From Hoeflea_A sp965228785 (GTDB taxonomy: Bacteria > Pseudomonadota > Alphaproteobacteria > Rhizobiales > Rhizobiaceae): DNA of 64,000 nt. The position numbers were made by a program, and so were the translations under genes. Below the pieces are notes generated by a model, which did not search any database, was not told the DNA's origin, and was given only the letters and a program-made list of their open reading frames with translations. The stretch is taken from contig CBDDIF010000001.1 of the NCBI GenBank assembly GCA_965228785.1, forward strand, positions 1,054,001 to 1,118,000. The letters are read 5' to 3'. Below are positions 17,646-26,137 of this stretch, one piece after another. Within the stretch, counting starts at the first letter, position 1. Every line of letters starts with the position of its first letter.

Positions 17646-19697
17646 TCACCGGGAAACGACCCGTAAGACTGCCGGGATCGGCGGGGGGATGGCTTGCTCG
17701 GGCGTCATTGCCTCAATCATCAAAAGCACCTGTTCGTCGGAAGACATTCCGGCAGTGCTTTCAACATGATCGTGCAGTTTCGATAGCCATTCCGGATCTC
17801 CGGTGATCTGGTGAAGTCTGAGCAGCGCCAATCCGTGCGCACATGGGTCTTTCGGCAATTTTGCCGCCAGCGCATGCTCCTTGTGTTCGCTCCGGCCGGT
17901 CACATCGTGCGCCAGAGACCAAAGCCAGACGCCTCCCTGGCCGGCATTTCCCAGAGACTTGAGGTGATCTTCAAGCGTGTCAGGTAGCGCTATCAGGCCG
18001 GTCTTGTTGAGGCAAAGTGCGACATAGGCCAGCTGCGCCTTTGCATCATAAGCTGAGTTTCGTTCTGGGATCGAGCTCAGTCGATCAAAACCGTGGATCG
18101 CCCAATCGGTCAGTTCCTTAGCCTCAGGGTGGCGGAGAATGAGTCCGTCGAGAATGAAGGCTGCAGCAACCATGGCGGTTGGAAAATCTTGCTCATCCGG
18201 CAGATTCTCCACGGCGATCAGGAATTCTGCGAGGGCTGCTCGTTCAGCCTGCTTATCCAGGCGCGCCTGAGCGATCTTCGCTGCAATTGTGGCCGTTGCC
18301 CAACCCGGTTGGGCTCGACTTACAAGGATATCTGCTGCCGCCAGCAGTTGCACATCGTCCAGCGCAATCGCGGCGCGCAATGCGAACCAGACGCAATTCC
18401 TCGCCTCCTGCTTTGATGCCCCAAGACAAAGCGCATCTTCGATGGCCTGGCTCAGCTTGCCTTGCAAACTAACTGGCCAAACCCTTCCGAGTTCGGCGGG
18501 TTGGTCGGCTTTGGCGAACTCCGTTGCCAGGCACTCGGTCGTCGGAAACCGATCCCTTGGTTCCTTGGAAAGGCCGCGACGCAGAATCTGTTCAACCTTC
18601 GGCCAGGCTCGCACGCCACGCGCCGTAAACGGCAGTGGCGGGCGATCAATGATGGTACGCAGCAGGTCGTCGCGCACGGCCGGGGTCTCGACGGGGTGCA
18701 GGCCCGTCAGCAGCAAATAGGCCAGGGCGCATAGGGAGAATTGCTCGGCTGCCGCGTCGATTGCCGGCGGGATCTGACCATTCAAAACTGCGTCGGCCAT
18801 GAGCGGATCATAAAAGTAGGGCAGGCCTGCTCGGCCCAAGTCGAATTCACTCGAGGTTTCACTGGCAACACGCGCGCTGCCGAAATCCACGATCACGGCG
18901 GTGCCATTTTCGCGGATCAGGCAATTTCCCGGGTGTATGTCAGCATGAAGAATGCCCTTGGCATGAATTCTGGCATAGGCCTCCAGCACCGAGCGCACCA
19001 GTCCGTGCAATTTGCTTCGGTCGCGGGTCGCTCGCACCTGTTGTGCCGCCACTGCTACCGATACGCCATCGCACCATTCCATGGCGATGAATGGCACGTT
19101 TTTCTCGACGCCGTATTCGAACAATCGCGGTGTGACCTCACCACCCAACAGCCCCAGAATGCGCGCTTCGTTTTTGAAGATGTCGGCTATCGTCTCGCGA
19201 TCGTCCCGTGCGATCTTAAGCGCGGCGGGTTCACCCTTTGGCGTTCGAACCCGATAGACCTCACTGTCCTCGAGCGATCTGACAAGATGCTCGATTTCGT
19301 ATCCGGCAAATCCTTCGCCGGCTCCGAGAGCAGGCTCGGGCGCATCCAAATCGGCGGAATCCGTTGAGACCAAAATCCGCGCTTCGATCAGGGAGGCGAT
19401 TGCATCGAACGAGTGATCGAGAACCTCCATCGCATCCTGATCGTATTCGCGGCTGAAGCGAAGCACGGCATCGGTCAGCAGACTTGGACTGTGAAACTCA
19501 CTGAGGAGTTTCGCCAGAGGTTCCGGAACCAGCTGTACCATGGTGCGAAAACCGGGACGCGTTATGACGGATTGGTTTCCGGGCAGGGGACCAATCTTTG
19601 ACTGAAGGCGGGGAGAGAGCTCCGAGATGGGCAGGAACTTTGCGTCAGCCGGCAGCGTGAACATCGTTGACGTCATGTCTTGAGCGGGCTGGGTCAT
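17646..19697 (-). CDS. Protein kinase-like enzyme with C-terminal LanC-like helical region (possible lanthipeptide-type synthetase subunit)
   Basis: A 683-residue protein. Residues 15-110 look like a small winged-helix domain (FLPISELSPRLQSKIG, IASLIEARILV), possibly a RiPP recognition element/PqqD-like fold (inference). Residues 130-370 are a Ser/Thr-kinase-like domain with every catalytic motif: K161 in AALKIARDD, E177, HADIHPGN (251-258) and VDFGSA (DFG 271-273). Residues 400-683 are alpha-helical, ending in PCAHGLALLRLHQITGDPEWL (C619, H621), which recalls the CHG...TGD segment of LanC cyclases. Kinase plus LanC-like tail is the layout of class III/IV lanthipeptide synthetases, except that the lyase would be a separate gene, the 252-residue protein just upstream (ATGA overlap). 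A plain signalling kinase with a helical-repeat tail is the alternative. Confidence 0.7.
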   Translation of the reverse strand: MTQPAQDMTSTMFTLPADAKFLPISELSPRLQSKIGPLPGNQSVITRPGFRTMVQLVPEPLAKLLSEFHSPSLLTDAVLRFSREYDQDAMEVLDHSFDAIASLIEARILVSTDSADLDAPEPALGAGEGFAGYEIEHLVRSLEDSEVYRVRTPKGEPAALKIARDDRETIADIFKNEARILGLLGGEVTPRLFEYGVEKNVPFIAMEWCDGVSVAVAAQQVRATRDRSKLHGLVRSVLEAYARIHAKGILHADIHPGNCLIRENGTAVIVDFGSARVASETSSEFDLGRAGLPYFYDPLMADAVLNGQIPPAIDAAAEQFSLCALAYLLLTGLHPVETPAVRDDLLRTIIDRPPLPFTARGVRAWPKVEQILRRGLSKEPRDRFPTTECLATEFAKADQPAELGRVWPVSLQGKLSQAIEDALCLGASKQEARNCVWFALRAAIALDDVQLLAAADILVSRAQPGWATATIAAKIAQARLDKQAERAALAEFLIAVENLPDEQDFPTAMVAAAFILDGLILRHPEAKELTDWAIHGFDRLSSIPERNSAYDAKAQLAYVALCLNKTGLIALPDTLEDHLKSLGNAGQGGVWLWSLAHDVTGRSEHKEHALAAKLPKDPCAHGLALLRLHQITGDPEWLSKLHDHVESTAGMSSDEQVLLMIEAMTPEQAIPPPIPAVLRVVSR

Positions 19698-20452
19698 CTC
19701 GCGCCTTCCTTCCAGAACTCATGGGAGGCGGGTTTCCAGATGAGCGGATCGACGCCAGCTGAGCGCATTGCGTCGAGCGCAGCCTCGATGCGATCGCGCG
19801 GGCTGCCGGACCTTGCCGACATCAACCCGTTTGCGAGACGCTTGGTCAGCCAGGATCGCCAACTCTTGGCCTCGGTGTCATACGGAGGATCGACGCCGAA
19901 CGACAGAAGCCCGTTGCCTCCCGCTTCCTCGGAAAAAGGCACGCCCTGTACCGAAATTGTCGGAAGCGACACGGCAATGGCTTCCGCCACCTCTTCCATG
20001 TGCTCCCGGTCCTCGAAGTGGGCAACGATCTTGTCGGACCTGAGCAATCCTTCGATGCCGCGCCCAACCTTGAACGAACGGACCTTCAGGCGCGCAAATT
20101 CCCTGGCAATCACCGGGAACGCCAAAGGCAGCTCCCGCGGAACGGGGCTGACATAGAGTTTCAGCGCCGTGGTTGCCGTCGTGTCCTTCCCCTGCAGCTC
20201 AAAGGCGTACCAGGCGGGAAAGGAGTAGGCTTCGAACACGGTCTCAAGCAGCCGCCGCGCCGGGCCCCCTTGGGTCAAACCTAGCAAACCCATCGGGTCA
20301 TCTTCTTTTCCGAAGTCGTGACCGATCGTGGGCTCACAGGGAGCCGTCCCAAAGCGGTAGAGCCACCGCGCCACCGCTTTGGGATCGATCATTGGGCCGT
20401 TGGCCGCCATCCTGATGGCGGCCATTGACAGGCCAGCAATGTGTCCTGACAT
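19694..20452 (-). CDS. Putative HopA1/OspF-like lyase-type protein in the kinase operon
   Basis: Unnamed 252-residue cytoplasmic protein. The central part reads ALKLYVSPVPRELPL (96-110), VRSFKVG (124-130), LLRSDKIVAHF (137-146) and GVPFSE (170-175), then GLLSFGVDPP (181-190) and a helical C-terminus. The K..VS, FKV and RxDKIV pattern resembles the phosphothreonine-lyase-like part of class III synthetases and the HopA1-family lyases of class V lanthipeptide and thioamitide pathways, which eliminate phosphate from kinase-modified Ser/Thr. This resemblance is from memory and is moderate at best. Context supports it: 16 nt behind the 190-residue gene and overlapping the kinase gene by 4 bp, so all three are one operon. 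Confidence 0.5.
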   Translation of the reverse strand: MSGHIAGLSMAAIRMAANGPMIDPKAVARWLYRFGTAPCEPTIGHDFGKEDDPMGLLGLTQGGPARRLLETVFEAYSFPAWYAFELQGKDTTATTALKLYVSPVPRELPLAFPVIAREFARLKVRSFKVGRGIEGLLRSDKIVAHFEDREHMEEVAEAIAVSLPTISVQGVPFSEEAGGNGLLSFGVDPPYDTEAKSWRSWLTKRLANGLMSARSGSPRDRIEAALDAMRSAGVDPLIWKPASHEFWKEGAR

Positions 20453-20468
20453 GTGCTCTACGACACAA

Positions 20469-21041
20469 TCAGCCGAGTGATTTCAGCGCCGATTCGAGGC
20501 TGCGACGAACCTCTCCGACTTCTTCACCAACCGGCCTCTGCATCTCTGCGGCCTTGTCCATATACTCCAAGGCCTGAGAGAGTTGCTTCCGCAGTCGCGG
20601 CAGTTCCGCGACCTTGTGGACCTGGATACCGGCATGCACCACCGGGGTCAGCGTCGGTGGTATCGTTTCAAACGAGGTGCCGCCGCAATTCGGATCGACC
20701 AGCCCTACCTTTCCGCCACCTGCAGCAAAGGCTGCACTGGCAACGACGGCTGCACCGACCTCATGGATCGCATTGCGTATTGCAGGATTGCCACCCGCGT
20801 CACCGGGAACAAATGCCTGGGCAATGTCATCGAAGTTCTTGGCCTCGATGGCCTCGATCATTGCGCCCCTTACGGCCTCGATCAGCCCGATATTGGCGAG
20901 CACGCTTGCCACGGGTGAAATAGGCGAAGGTGGGGTTTCATCGTCAGGTCCGGGCAGCCATGTTCCACCCCTGCCGCCTGCCCCGATGCTGACGGCCAAG
21001 TCCTTGATAAGAAAGTCCTGTCTAGAAAATTTCTCAATCAT
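20469..21041 (-). CDS. First gene of the kinase operon: 190-residue protein, possible substrate/precursor
   Basis: I do not recognise a named family. The ATG at 21041 is chosen because a GGAGG lies 5 nt upstream (a longer TTG form would begin inside that site). The N-terminus FSRQDFLIKDLAVSIGAGGR followed by GGTWLPGPDDETPPSPISP looks like a leader plus flexible linker. The middle is Ala/Gly-rich and helical (VASVLANIGLIEAVRGAMIE, GAAVVASAAFAAGGG). Residues 114-135 hold the only cysteine, next to Thr/Ser (VDPNCGGTSFETIPPTLTP; C119, T122, S123, T126, T130, T132), and the C-terminus is a charged helix. A Ser/Thr/Cys patch in the gene directly before a lyase-like and a kinase-like gene makes it a candidate substrate (inference). 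No signal peptide or transporter gene is present. Confidence 0.6.
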   Translation of the reverse strand: MIEKFSRQDFLIKDLAVSIGAGGRGGTWLPGPDDETPPSPISPVASVLANIGLIEAVRGAMIEAIEAKNFDDIAQAFVPGDAGGNPAIRNAIHEVGAAVVASAAFAAGGGKVGLVDPNCGGTSFETIPPTLTPVVHAGIQVHKVAELPRLRKQLSQALEYMDKAAEMQRPVGEEVGEVRRSLESALKSLG

Positions 21042-21053
21042 GCAATCCTCCAA

Positions 21054-21306
21054 TCGCTTGAGCTAGTTAAAAAGCCCCACATTCACGACAAGGGTTTTGC
21101 CGAGTCGAGAATTTCAGATTGCGGATTTCACTAATCGATAAATCAGAAGGGGTTAGCTGTCAACATTGTTCGGTCTAGTGCAATGTAATTGGGTGCTGAT
21201 TTACTGGACAATGTAAAAATATATTAAAGTTATTTATTTACTGTGAAATATTATATTGATTGCTTTGTAAATAATAGATGGTTTTCCCGGTGTTTCAAGG
21301 CTTGTC
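21054..21306. other. AT-rich regulatory spacer upstream of the 190-residue gene
   Basis: About 250 bp that are far richer in A/T than the rest of the window (runs such as TAAAAATATATTAAAG and TATTTATTTACTG). It contains a TATAAT on the minus strand (21255-21250) but no well-spaced -35 that I would defend. It likely carries the promoter of the kinase operon; no gene is visible. Confidence 0.5.
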
Positions 21307-21618
21307 TTAGCCGTCTTTGCCGGGCGGAACGACGAGGAGTGTCTGTCCTCCTGCACTTTTCAGGACGGTCTCATGATCGAGCGGGTTGTTGATATCAACG
21401 ACTGTCTTGCGGGTTCGACCAACTCACAGATCCTTTGGTGAAGCCTGCATCAATGCTATAATCCCGAACTCTCCCATGCAGCTTCCAGAGTTCACCGAGG
21501 ACATTACATACTCGCGACGCAGATCGGCCAGATCCGCCGCCGACAGTTCAGAGAGAGGCGGGTCCGAAGGCTTCAGAAAGTCGAGAATTGTGCGTTGAAT
21601 CGCTTGCAGGGACGTCAT
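21307..21618 (-). CDS. Small gene interrupted by an in-frame UGA (64 + 38 codons)
   Basis: From the ATG at 21618, with a perfect GGAGG 5 nt upstream, the frame gives 64 residues (MTSLQAIQRTILDFLKPS start, LSELSAADLADLRREYV, SSVNSGSCMGEFG) and meets TGA at 21424-21426. The same frame stays open for 38 further codons with coding-like third positions (RKTVVDINNPLDHETVLKSA, LLVVPPGKDG) and ends at TAA, 21307-21309. The whole would be a 102-codon soluble protein. Likely explanations are a nonsense mutation (the gene then being a pseudogene), a sequencing error, or genuine recoding; I cannot choose among them. The gene is divergent from a LysR gene 86 bp away, which may control it. Function unknown. 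Confidence 0.55.
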
Positions 21619-21704
21619 GTTCACCTCCTCCGTTTTGGTGATGAAACCTTACGAAATGGCGATTTTCTCTGGTATCCGTTCCGTCGCTGTGCTGTTCTGC
21701 AAAA

Positions 21705-22574
21705 ATGCAGAGCCGGTTCAGAGACTGGGGTGACATTCGTATCTTTCTCGCCGTTGTCCGCGAAGGGTCGACACTTGCGGCATCCCGCGTTCTCGGCATC
21801 AACCAGACCACCGTCGCCCGCCGCATTGATGTCCTCGAGCAGGCTTTCGGATTGACCCTGTTGGAAAAGACGACCCGTGGCTCCAGACCGACTAAGCCGG
21901 CGCTGAGGCTTCTGCCCCTTGCCGAGGCGCTTGAGACCGCCGCCCAAGATCTGGAGCGGGGGGCGATAGCGGAACAGACCCGAGCCAATCCGCCCATCCG
22001 CATCACCGCGTTCGATCACGACATGTTCGGGGACATCGGCAAGGTCGTCGGCGAATATGTCGAAGTAAATCCGGGTGCAACTTTCGAATTCATCGCCGCC
22101 GAACGCATTCTCGATCTGGTTCAGGGGGATGCCGACGTTGCGCTGCGCCTGTCGCCTGAAATGAGGGATGACCGGCTCGTTGCTCGAAAAGTCGGCCAGA
22201 CCCGGTGGACCTATTACGCATCCCGCTCTTATGCGGAAAAGCACGGAACCCCGGACGCCTTTACGGAAAATATGGAACCGCACCGTGTGATCCTGCTCAA
22301 CCACGTCACGACCCGGCGTCAAAACGTCCTGCGGTGCGCCGGCGCAGACGACCTGCGTCTTGCCATTCGAACCGGCCAAGGTGTGGGACCCATGCCCATT
22401 TTCGACGGAGACAATGATCCCGATCTGGTTCGTTGCTTCGACCCTCCGGAAGGGTCCGAACTGACCGCCTGGCTCGTCACGTCTCCCGAAGCCTACAGGC
22501 GCCCTGAGGTGCGCCGCTTCACGGCCTTTGCCGCCCCGATTATCTCACGGAACCTGAAGAAGGTGTTCGGATAG
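21705..22574 (+). CDS. LysR-family transcriptional regulator
   Basis: DNA-binding regulator of 289 residues, close to the family norm of about 300. The N-terminal winged helix-turn-helix is clear (DIRIFLAVVREGSTLAASRV, LGINQTTVARRIDVLEQAFG), followed by the linker helix and a substrate-binding domain (IRITAFDHDMFGDIGKVVGE, GDADVALRLSPE, WTYYASRSYAEKHG). It starts 86 bp from the divergent UGA-interrupted small gene; LysR proteins usually act on the divergent neighbour, so that is the first candidate target. Converges on the permease gene at 22634. Confidence 0.92.
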   Translation: MQSRFRDWGDIRIFLAVVREGSTLAASRVLGINQTTVARRIDVLEQAFGLTLLEKTTRGSRPTKPALRLLPLAEALETAAQDLERGAIAEQTRANPPIRITAFDHDMFGDIGKVVGEYVEVNPGATFEFIAAERILDLVQGDADVALRLSPEMRDDRLVARKVGQTRWTYYASRSYAEKHGTPDAFTENMEPHRVILLNHVTTRRQNVLRCAGADDLRLAIRTGQGVGPMPIFDGDNDPDLVRCFDPPEGSELTAWLVTSPEAYRRPEVRRFTAFAAPIISRNLKKVFG

Positions 22575-22633
22575 GGATCAGGCTTGTTGTAGTGCCAGGT
22601 TCGCGCCACTGAAAGGCAACAGAAGATTGCCGC

Positions 22634-23578
22634 CTACCGCTCGCCCTTTCTAAATGGTGCCATTAGTGCCTGCGGAACCCGTGCGCGGCGCGACATGACG
22701 ATTAGGGCGACGATTGAGAGCACATACGGCACCATCAGGAACAGCTGATAGGGGATGCCACCTTCGACCACGTGCTGAAGGCGTAGCTGGTAGGCGTCGA
22801 AGAGGGCAAAAAGCAGGGCGCCCAGCAGGGCTTTGCCAGGGCGCCAGGAGGCAAATACGACCAGGGCGATGCAGACCCAGCCGCGGCCCTGAACCATGGT
22901 CGGGAAGAAGCTGTTGAATGTGGCCGTCGTCAGAAACGCGCCGCCGATCGCCATCAAGGCGCTGCCAAAGACGATGGCGCCGATACGGATGCGTATCGGG
23001 TCGAGACCCTGAGCTTCCACCGCATGCGGGTTCTCGCCGGTCATGCGAACGGCCAGGCCGAGCGGTGTTCGCGCCAACACGTAGGCCAGCAATATGGCGG
23101 TGGCAATCGCCAGGTAGGTCGGTGCTGTTTGCGAGAACAGGGCTTCACCGACAAAGGGCAGGTCGGACAGGCCTGGGATGGCCAGCGGCTGGAACGGCTC
23201 GATGGTCGGCGGTGTTGACGACAGCGGCAGGGACAGGCGGTAGACGTAGTAGGTCAGCGATGAGGCGAACAGGGTAATGCCGAGCCCGGTCACATGTTGC
23301 GACAGTGCCAGCGGGACGGTCAGGATGGCGTGGAGCAGACCAAAGGTGCCACCGCAAAGGGCCGCCACAAGCAGTCCGGTCCATAGGTCGCCACCCTGGT
23401 AGACGGTCATCCAGGCGACCATGGCGCCGAGCGTCATGATGCCCTCGATGCCCAGATTGAGAACGCCGGCGCGCTCGCAGATCAACGCGCCCAGCGTGCC
23501 GAAGATGAGCGGTGTGGCGATGCGCAGGACCGCGCCCCACAGGCTGGCCGTGAACAGAATGTCGATCGCTTCCATCAT
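22634..23578 (-). CDS. ABC transporter permease, nucleoside/BMP type (second permease)
   Basis: Inner-membrane subunit of 314 residues of the branched-chain/nucleoside permease family (BmpD/NupQ-like). It has eight or more hydrophobic stretches and the family signature EGIMTLGAMVAWMTVYQGGD near residue 44, with GTLGALICERAGVLNLGIEG before it. RGWVCIALVVFASWRPGKAL near 230 is typical of the nucleoside branch. Start ATG overlaps the previous permease's stop by 4 bp. Last gene of the codA-BMP operon. Confidence 0.93.
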   Translation of the reverse strand: MMEAIDILFTASLWGAVLRIATPLIFGTLGALICERAGVLNLGIEGIMTLGAMVAWMTVYQGGDLWTGLLVAALCGGTFGLLHAILTVPLALSQHVTGLGITLFASSLTYYVYRLSLPLSSTPPTIEPFQPLAIPGLSDLPFVGEALFSQTAPTYLAIATAILLAYVLARTPLGLAVRMTGENPHAVEAQGLDPIRIRIGAIVFGSALMAIGGAFLTTATFNSFFPTMVQGRGWVCIALVVFASWRPGKALLGALLFALFDAYQLRLQHVVEGGIPYQLFLMVPYVLSIVALIVMSRRARVPQALMAPFRKGER

Positions 23579-24630
23579 CGCCGCACCCGATAAGACGTGA
23601 ACAGCAGGGCGACCAGCATGGTCAGCAACGATATCGAAACGATGACGTCGGCAATGAAGCTCGGCACCCCGAGCGCCCGGCTCATGCCATCCGCGCCGAC
23701 GAACACGATGGCGACGAACAGGGCGGTGAATACGACGCCGACGGGGTTGAGACCTGCCAGCATCGCGACAACGATGCCCGAGTACCCGTAGCCGGGTGAC
23801 AGGTCGAGGGTGACGTAGCCCTTGAGGCCGGTCACCTCGATGGCACCGGCGAGACCGGCCAGCGCCCCGGAGACACAGGCGACGGCCAGCAGCGTTCGGG
23901 CCAGGGGCACTCCGGCAAAGGCCGCAGCACCAGCGTTGAGACCGGCGGCGCGGGTCGCCATGCCGAACACGGTACGGGCCTGCACCAGGGCGATCAGCAG
24001 TGCTGCGCCGATGGCGATAACGAGGCCGATATGCAGGCGCGTCCGATCCATCAGCTTGGGCAGCATCACGTCGCGTTCGACCGGCACCGATTGCGGCCAG
24101 CCAAACGCCAGCGGGTCTTTCATCGGGCCCTCGATCATCATCGAAACGAAAAGCAGAATGATGAAATTGAGCAGAAGCGTCGTCACCACCTCATCGACGC
24201 CCAGACGCAAGCGCAGCAGAACCGGACCTAGAAGCAGCAACGCGCCGACGACCATGCCGGCTGCCATGATGACGATGATCGCCAGAACCGGCGGAAGGCC
24301 CGCGACGGCGTTGTGCCCCAGCCACGCGGCGGTCAGCGCGCCGGCATAGAGCTGCCCCTCTGCTCCGATATTCCAAAGTCGGGCGCGAAAGGCGACGGCT
24401 GCAGCCAGGCCGGTCAGCATCAGCGGCGTGGCTCGCGTCAGCGTTTCCGAGATAGACAGGCGTGACCCGAAGGCGCCACGGACCATTTCGCCATAGGCGC
24501 TGATCGGATTGACCCCGGCAAGACCGATCAGGATCCCGGATATGGCCAGCGACACGGCGATGGCCGCGAGCGGCGCCACGAACAGCAGGGCGGGCGATGC
24601 ATCGATCCGGCGCTCAAGCCGCATGGTCAC
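23575..24630 (-). CDS. ABC transporter permease, nucleoside/BMP type (first permease)
   Basis: Inner-membrane subunit of 351 residues (BmpC/NupP-like). It has about ten hydrophobic segments; family landmarks are VRGAFGSRLSISETLTRATP, LMLTGLAAAVAFRARLWNIG, EGQLYAGALTAAWLG, and YGYSGIVVAMLAGLNPVGVV. It pairs with the following permease to form the channel of a nucleoside importer driven by the ATPase upstream, whose stop it overlaps by 17 bp. Confidence 0.93.
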   Translation of the reverse strand: MTMRLERRIDASPALLFVAPLAAIAVSLAISGILIGLAGVNPISAYGEMVRGAFGSRLSISETLTRATPLMLTGLAAAVAFRARLWNIGAEGQLYAGALTAAWLGHNAVAGLPPVLAIIVIMAAGMVVGALLLLGPVLLRLRLGVDEVVTTLLLNFIILLFVSMMIEGPMKDPLAFGWPQSVPVERDVMLPKLMDRTRLHIGLVIAIGAALLIALVQARTVFGMATRAAGLNAGAAAFAGVPLARTLLAVACVSGALAGLAGAIEVTGLKGYVTLDLSPGYGYSGIVVAMLAGLNPVGVVFTALFVAIVFVGADGMSRALGVPSFIADVIVSISLLTMLVALLFTSYRVRR

Positions 24631-26137
24631 CCTCCCAGATGCCGGCCATCAGCAGGCCGATGCGTTTGGAGTCTGCTTCTGCCGCGGCAACCGGCTCGGA
24701 CAACCGGCCTCGGAAGATCGCCTGGATGCGATCAGAGAGCGCCACCACCTCGTCGAGATCCTCGGAAATCAAAAGGATGGCGGCACCGTCGCGGCGGGCG
24801 GCGAGCAACTCGCCATGCACCGCGGCTATCGCGCCTTCATCAAGGCCGCGGGTCGGCTGATTGGCAATCACCAGGCGAGGGGCCGATGCAAGATTGCGGC
24901 CGAGGATCATCTTCTGCATGTTGCCGCCGGAAAGCTGCCGCGCCGGCGTTTCCGGTCCGGCGCCGCGAATGTCGAAGCGGCTGATGATATCGTCGGCAAA
25001 CGCCCGGCAACCGGCTCGATCGATCAGGCCACCGCGTGAAAATCGCGGATCGCGAATGCGTTCAAAAACGGCATTCTCCCACACGGTCATGTCACCGATA
25101 GCACCTTCGGCATGGCGATCCTCGGGGATGCGCGCCGTTCCCTGTTCCACCAGATGTCGCGGGGTGAAGGAGGAGACCGTTTCTTCGCCATAGGTCATGC
25201 TGCCTGAGGTTGCTTCGGCCAGACCGCAGGTCAGCCGTCCCAGGGTCGCCTGGCCGTTACCGGAAACGCCGACGATGCCGAGAATCTCACCGGAACGGAC
25301 CGACAGCGAAACGCCGTCCAGCTGTTTGCGACCGGCTTCGACGACATCGATACCATCAAGCGACAGCACCGTGTCTCCGGGTGCCTGGTCTTCGCGCACC
25401 GGCCGAACGACACGCCGTCCGACCATGAGTTCTGCCAGTTCAGCGCGGTCGGTTTCCGCGGTTTCCCGTTCGGCAACGACCCGCCCGCCGCGCAGGACAA
25501 CCACCCGGTTTGAGGCGTCCATCACTTCTGCGAGCTTGTGGGTGATGAAAATCACCGACAGGCCCGAATCCGCCATGCCTCGCAAGGTATCGAACAGCCG
25601 CGATGCCTCCATTTGGGTCAGCACGGCCGTCGGCTCGTCGAGGATGAGGATGCGGGCGTCGCGATAAAGCGCCTTGAGGATTTCGACCCGTTGCCGCTCG
25701 CCGACCGAGAGATCGGCAACCAGCGCATCCGGGTCGACCTGCAGGCCGAAGCGTTCGGCGAGCCCCAGCAGGCGGCGCCGGGCCGAACCGGTTCCCGAAC
25801 GCCAGAGACCGAGGCTTTCCGTGCCGATCATGACGTTGTCGAGCACGGTCAGGTTCGGCGCCAGGGTGAAGTGCTGGTGCACCATGCCGATGCCGGCATC
25901 GATGGCGGCGCGTGGCCGGCCGGGCGGCAGGGCCTGCCCGAAAGCGGTCACCGTGCCGCTGTCGGCAACATAGTGGCCGAAGAGAATATTCATCAGCGTG
26001 GTTTTGCCGGCGCCGTTTTCGCCAAGCAGCGCCAGCAGCTCACCCTCGCCCAGTTCGAGATGGATGTCGTCATTGGCGACGAGGTCGCCGAAACGTTTGC
26101 TGATTCCGTCAAGCTGCAGAACGGTAGTCCGGTTCAC
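24614..26137 (-). CDS. ABC transporter ATP-binding protein, nucleoside/sugar type with tandem cassettes
   Basis: Double-cassette ATPase of 507 residues (NupO/BmpB/RbsA-like). First cassette: Walker A GENGAGKTTLMNIL, signature LSVGERQRVEILKAL, Walker B ILILDEPTAVL, H-loop FITHKLAEVM. Second cassette: degenerate Walker A GVSGNGQATLG without the invariant lysine, LSGGNMQKMILGRNL, LVIANQPTRGLDEGA, which is the normal asymmetry of this group. The open frame runs further upstream, but the start is set at the GTG at 26137, which overlaps the amidase stop (GTGA) and gives the standard N-terminus. Confidence 0.93.
   Translation of the reverse strand: MNRTTVLQLDGISKRFGDLVANDDIHLELGEGELLALLGENGAGKTTLMNILFGHYVADSGTVTAFGQALPPGRPRAAIDAGIGMVHQHFTLAPNLTVLDNVMIGTESLGLWRSGTGSARRRLLGLAERFGLQVDPDALVADLSVGERQRVEILKALYRDARILILDEPTAVLTQMEASRLFDTLRGMADSGLSVIFITHKLAEVMDASNRVVVLRGGRVVAERETAETDRAELAELMVGRRVVRPVREDQAPGDTVLSLDGIDVVEAGRKQLDGVSLSVRSGEILGIVGVSGNGQATLGRLTCGLAEATSGSMTYGEETVSSFTPRHLVEQGTARIPEDRHAEGAIGDMTVWENAVFERIRDPRFSRGGLIDRAGCRAFADDIISRFDIRGAGPETPARQLSGGNMQKMILGRNLASAPRLVIANQPTRGLDEGAIAAVHGELLAARRDGAAILLISEDLDEVVALSDRIQAIFRGRLSEPVAAAEADSKRIGLLMAGIWEGDHAA

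Noticed and set aside
21424..21426. Selenocysteine as the firm explanation of the in-frame UGA
   Set aside because: No convincing SECIS hairpin was identified and no selenocysteine genes are in the window; a nonsense mutation is simpler, so only the interruption is reported.
22615..22631. GGCAA/TTGCC hairpin as a terminator between the LysR and permease genes
   Set aside because: Only five base pairs and no T-run on either strand.
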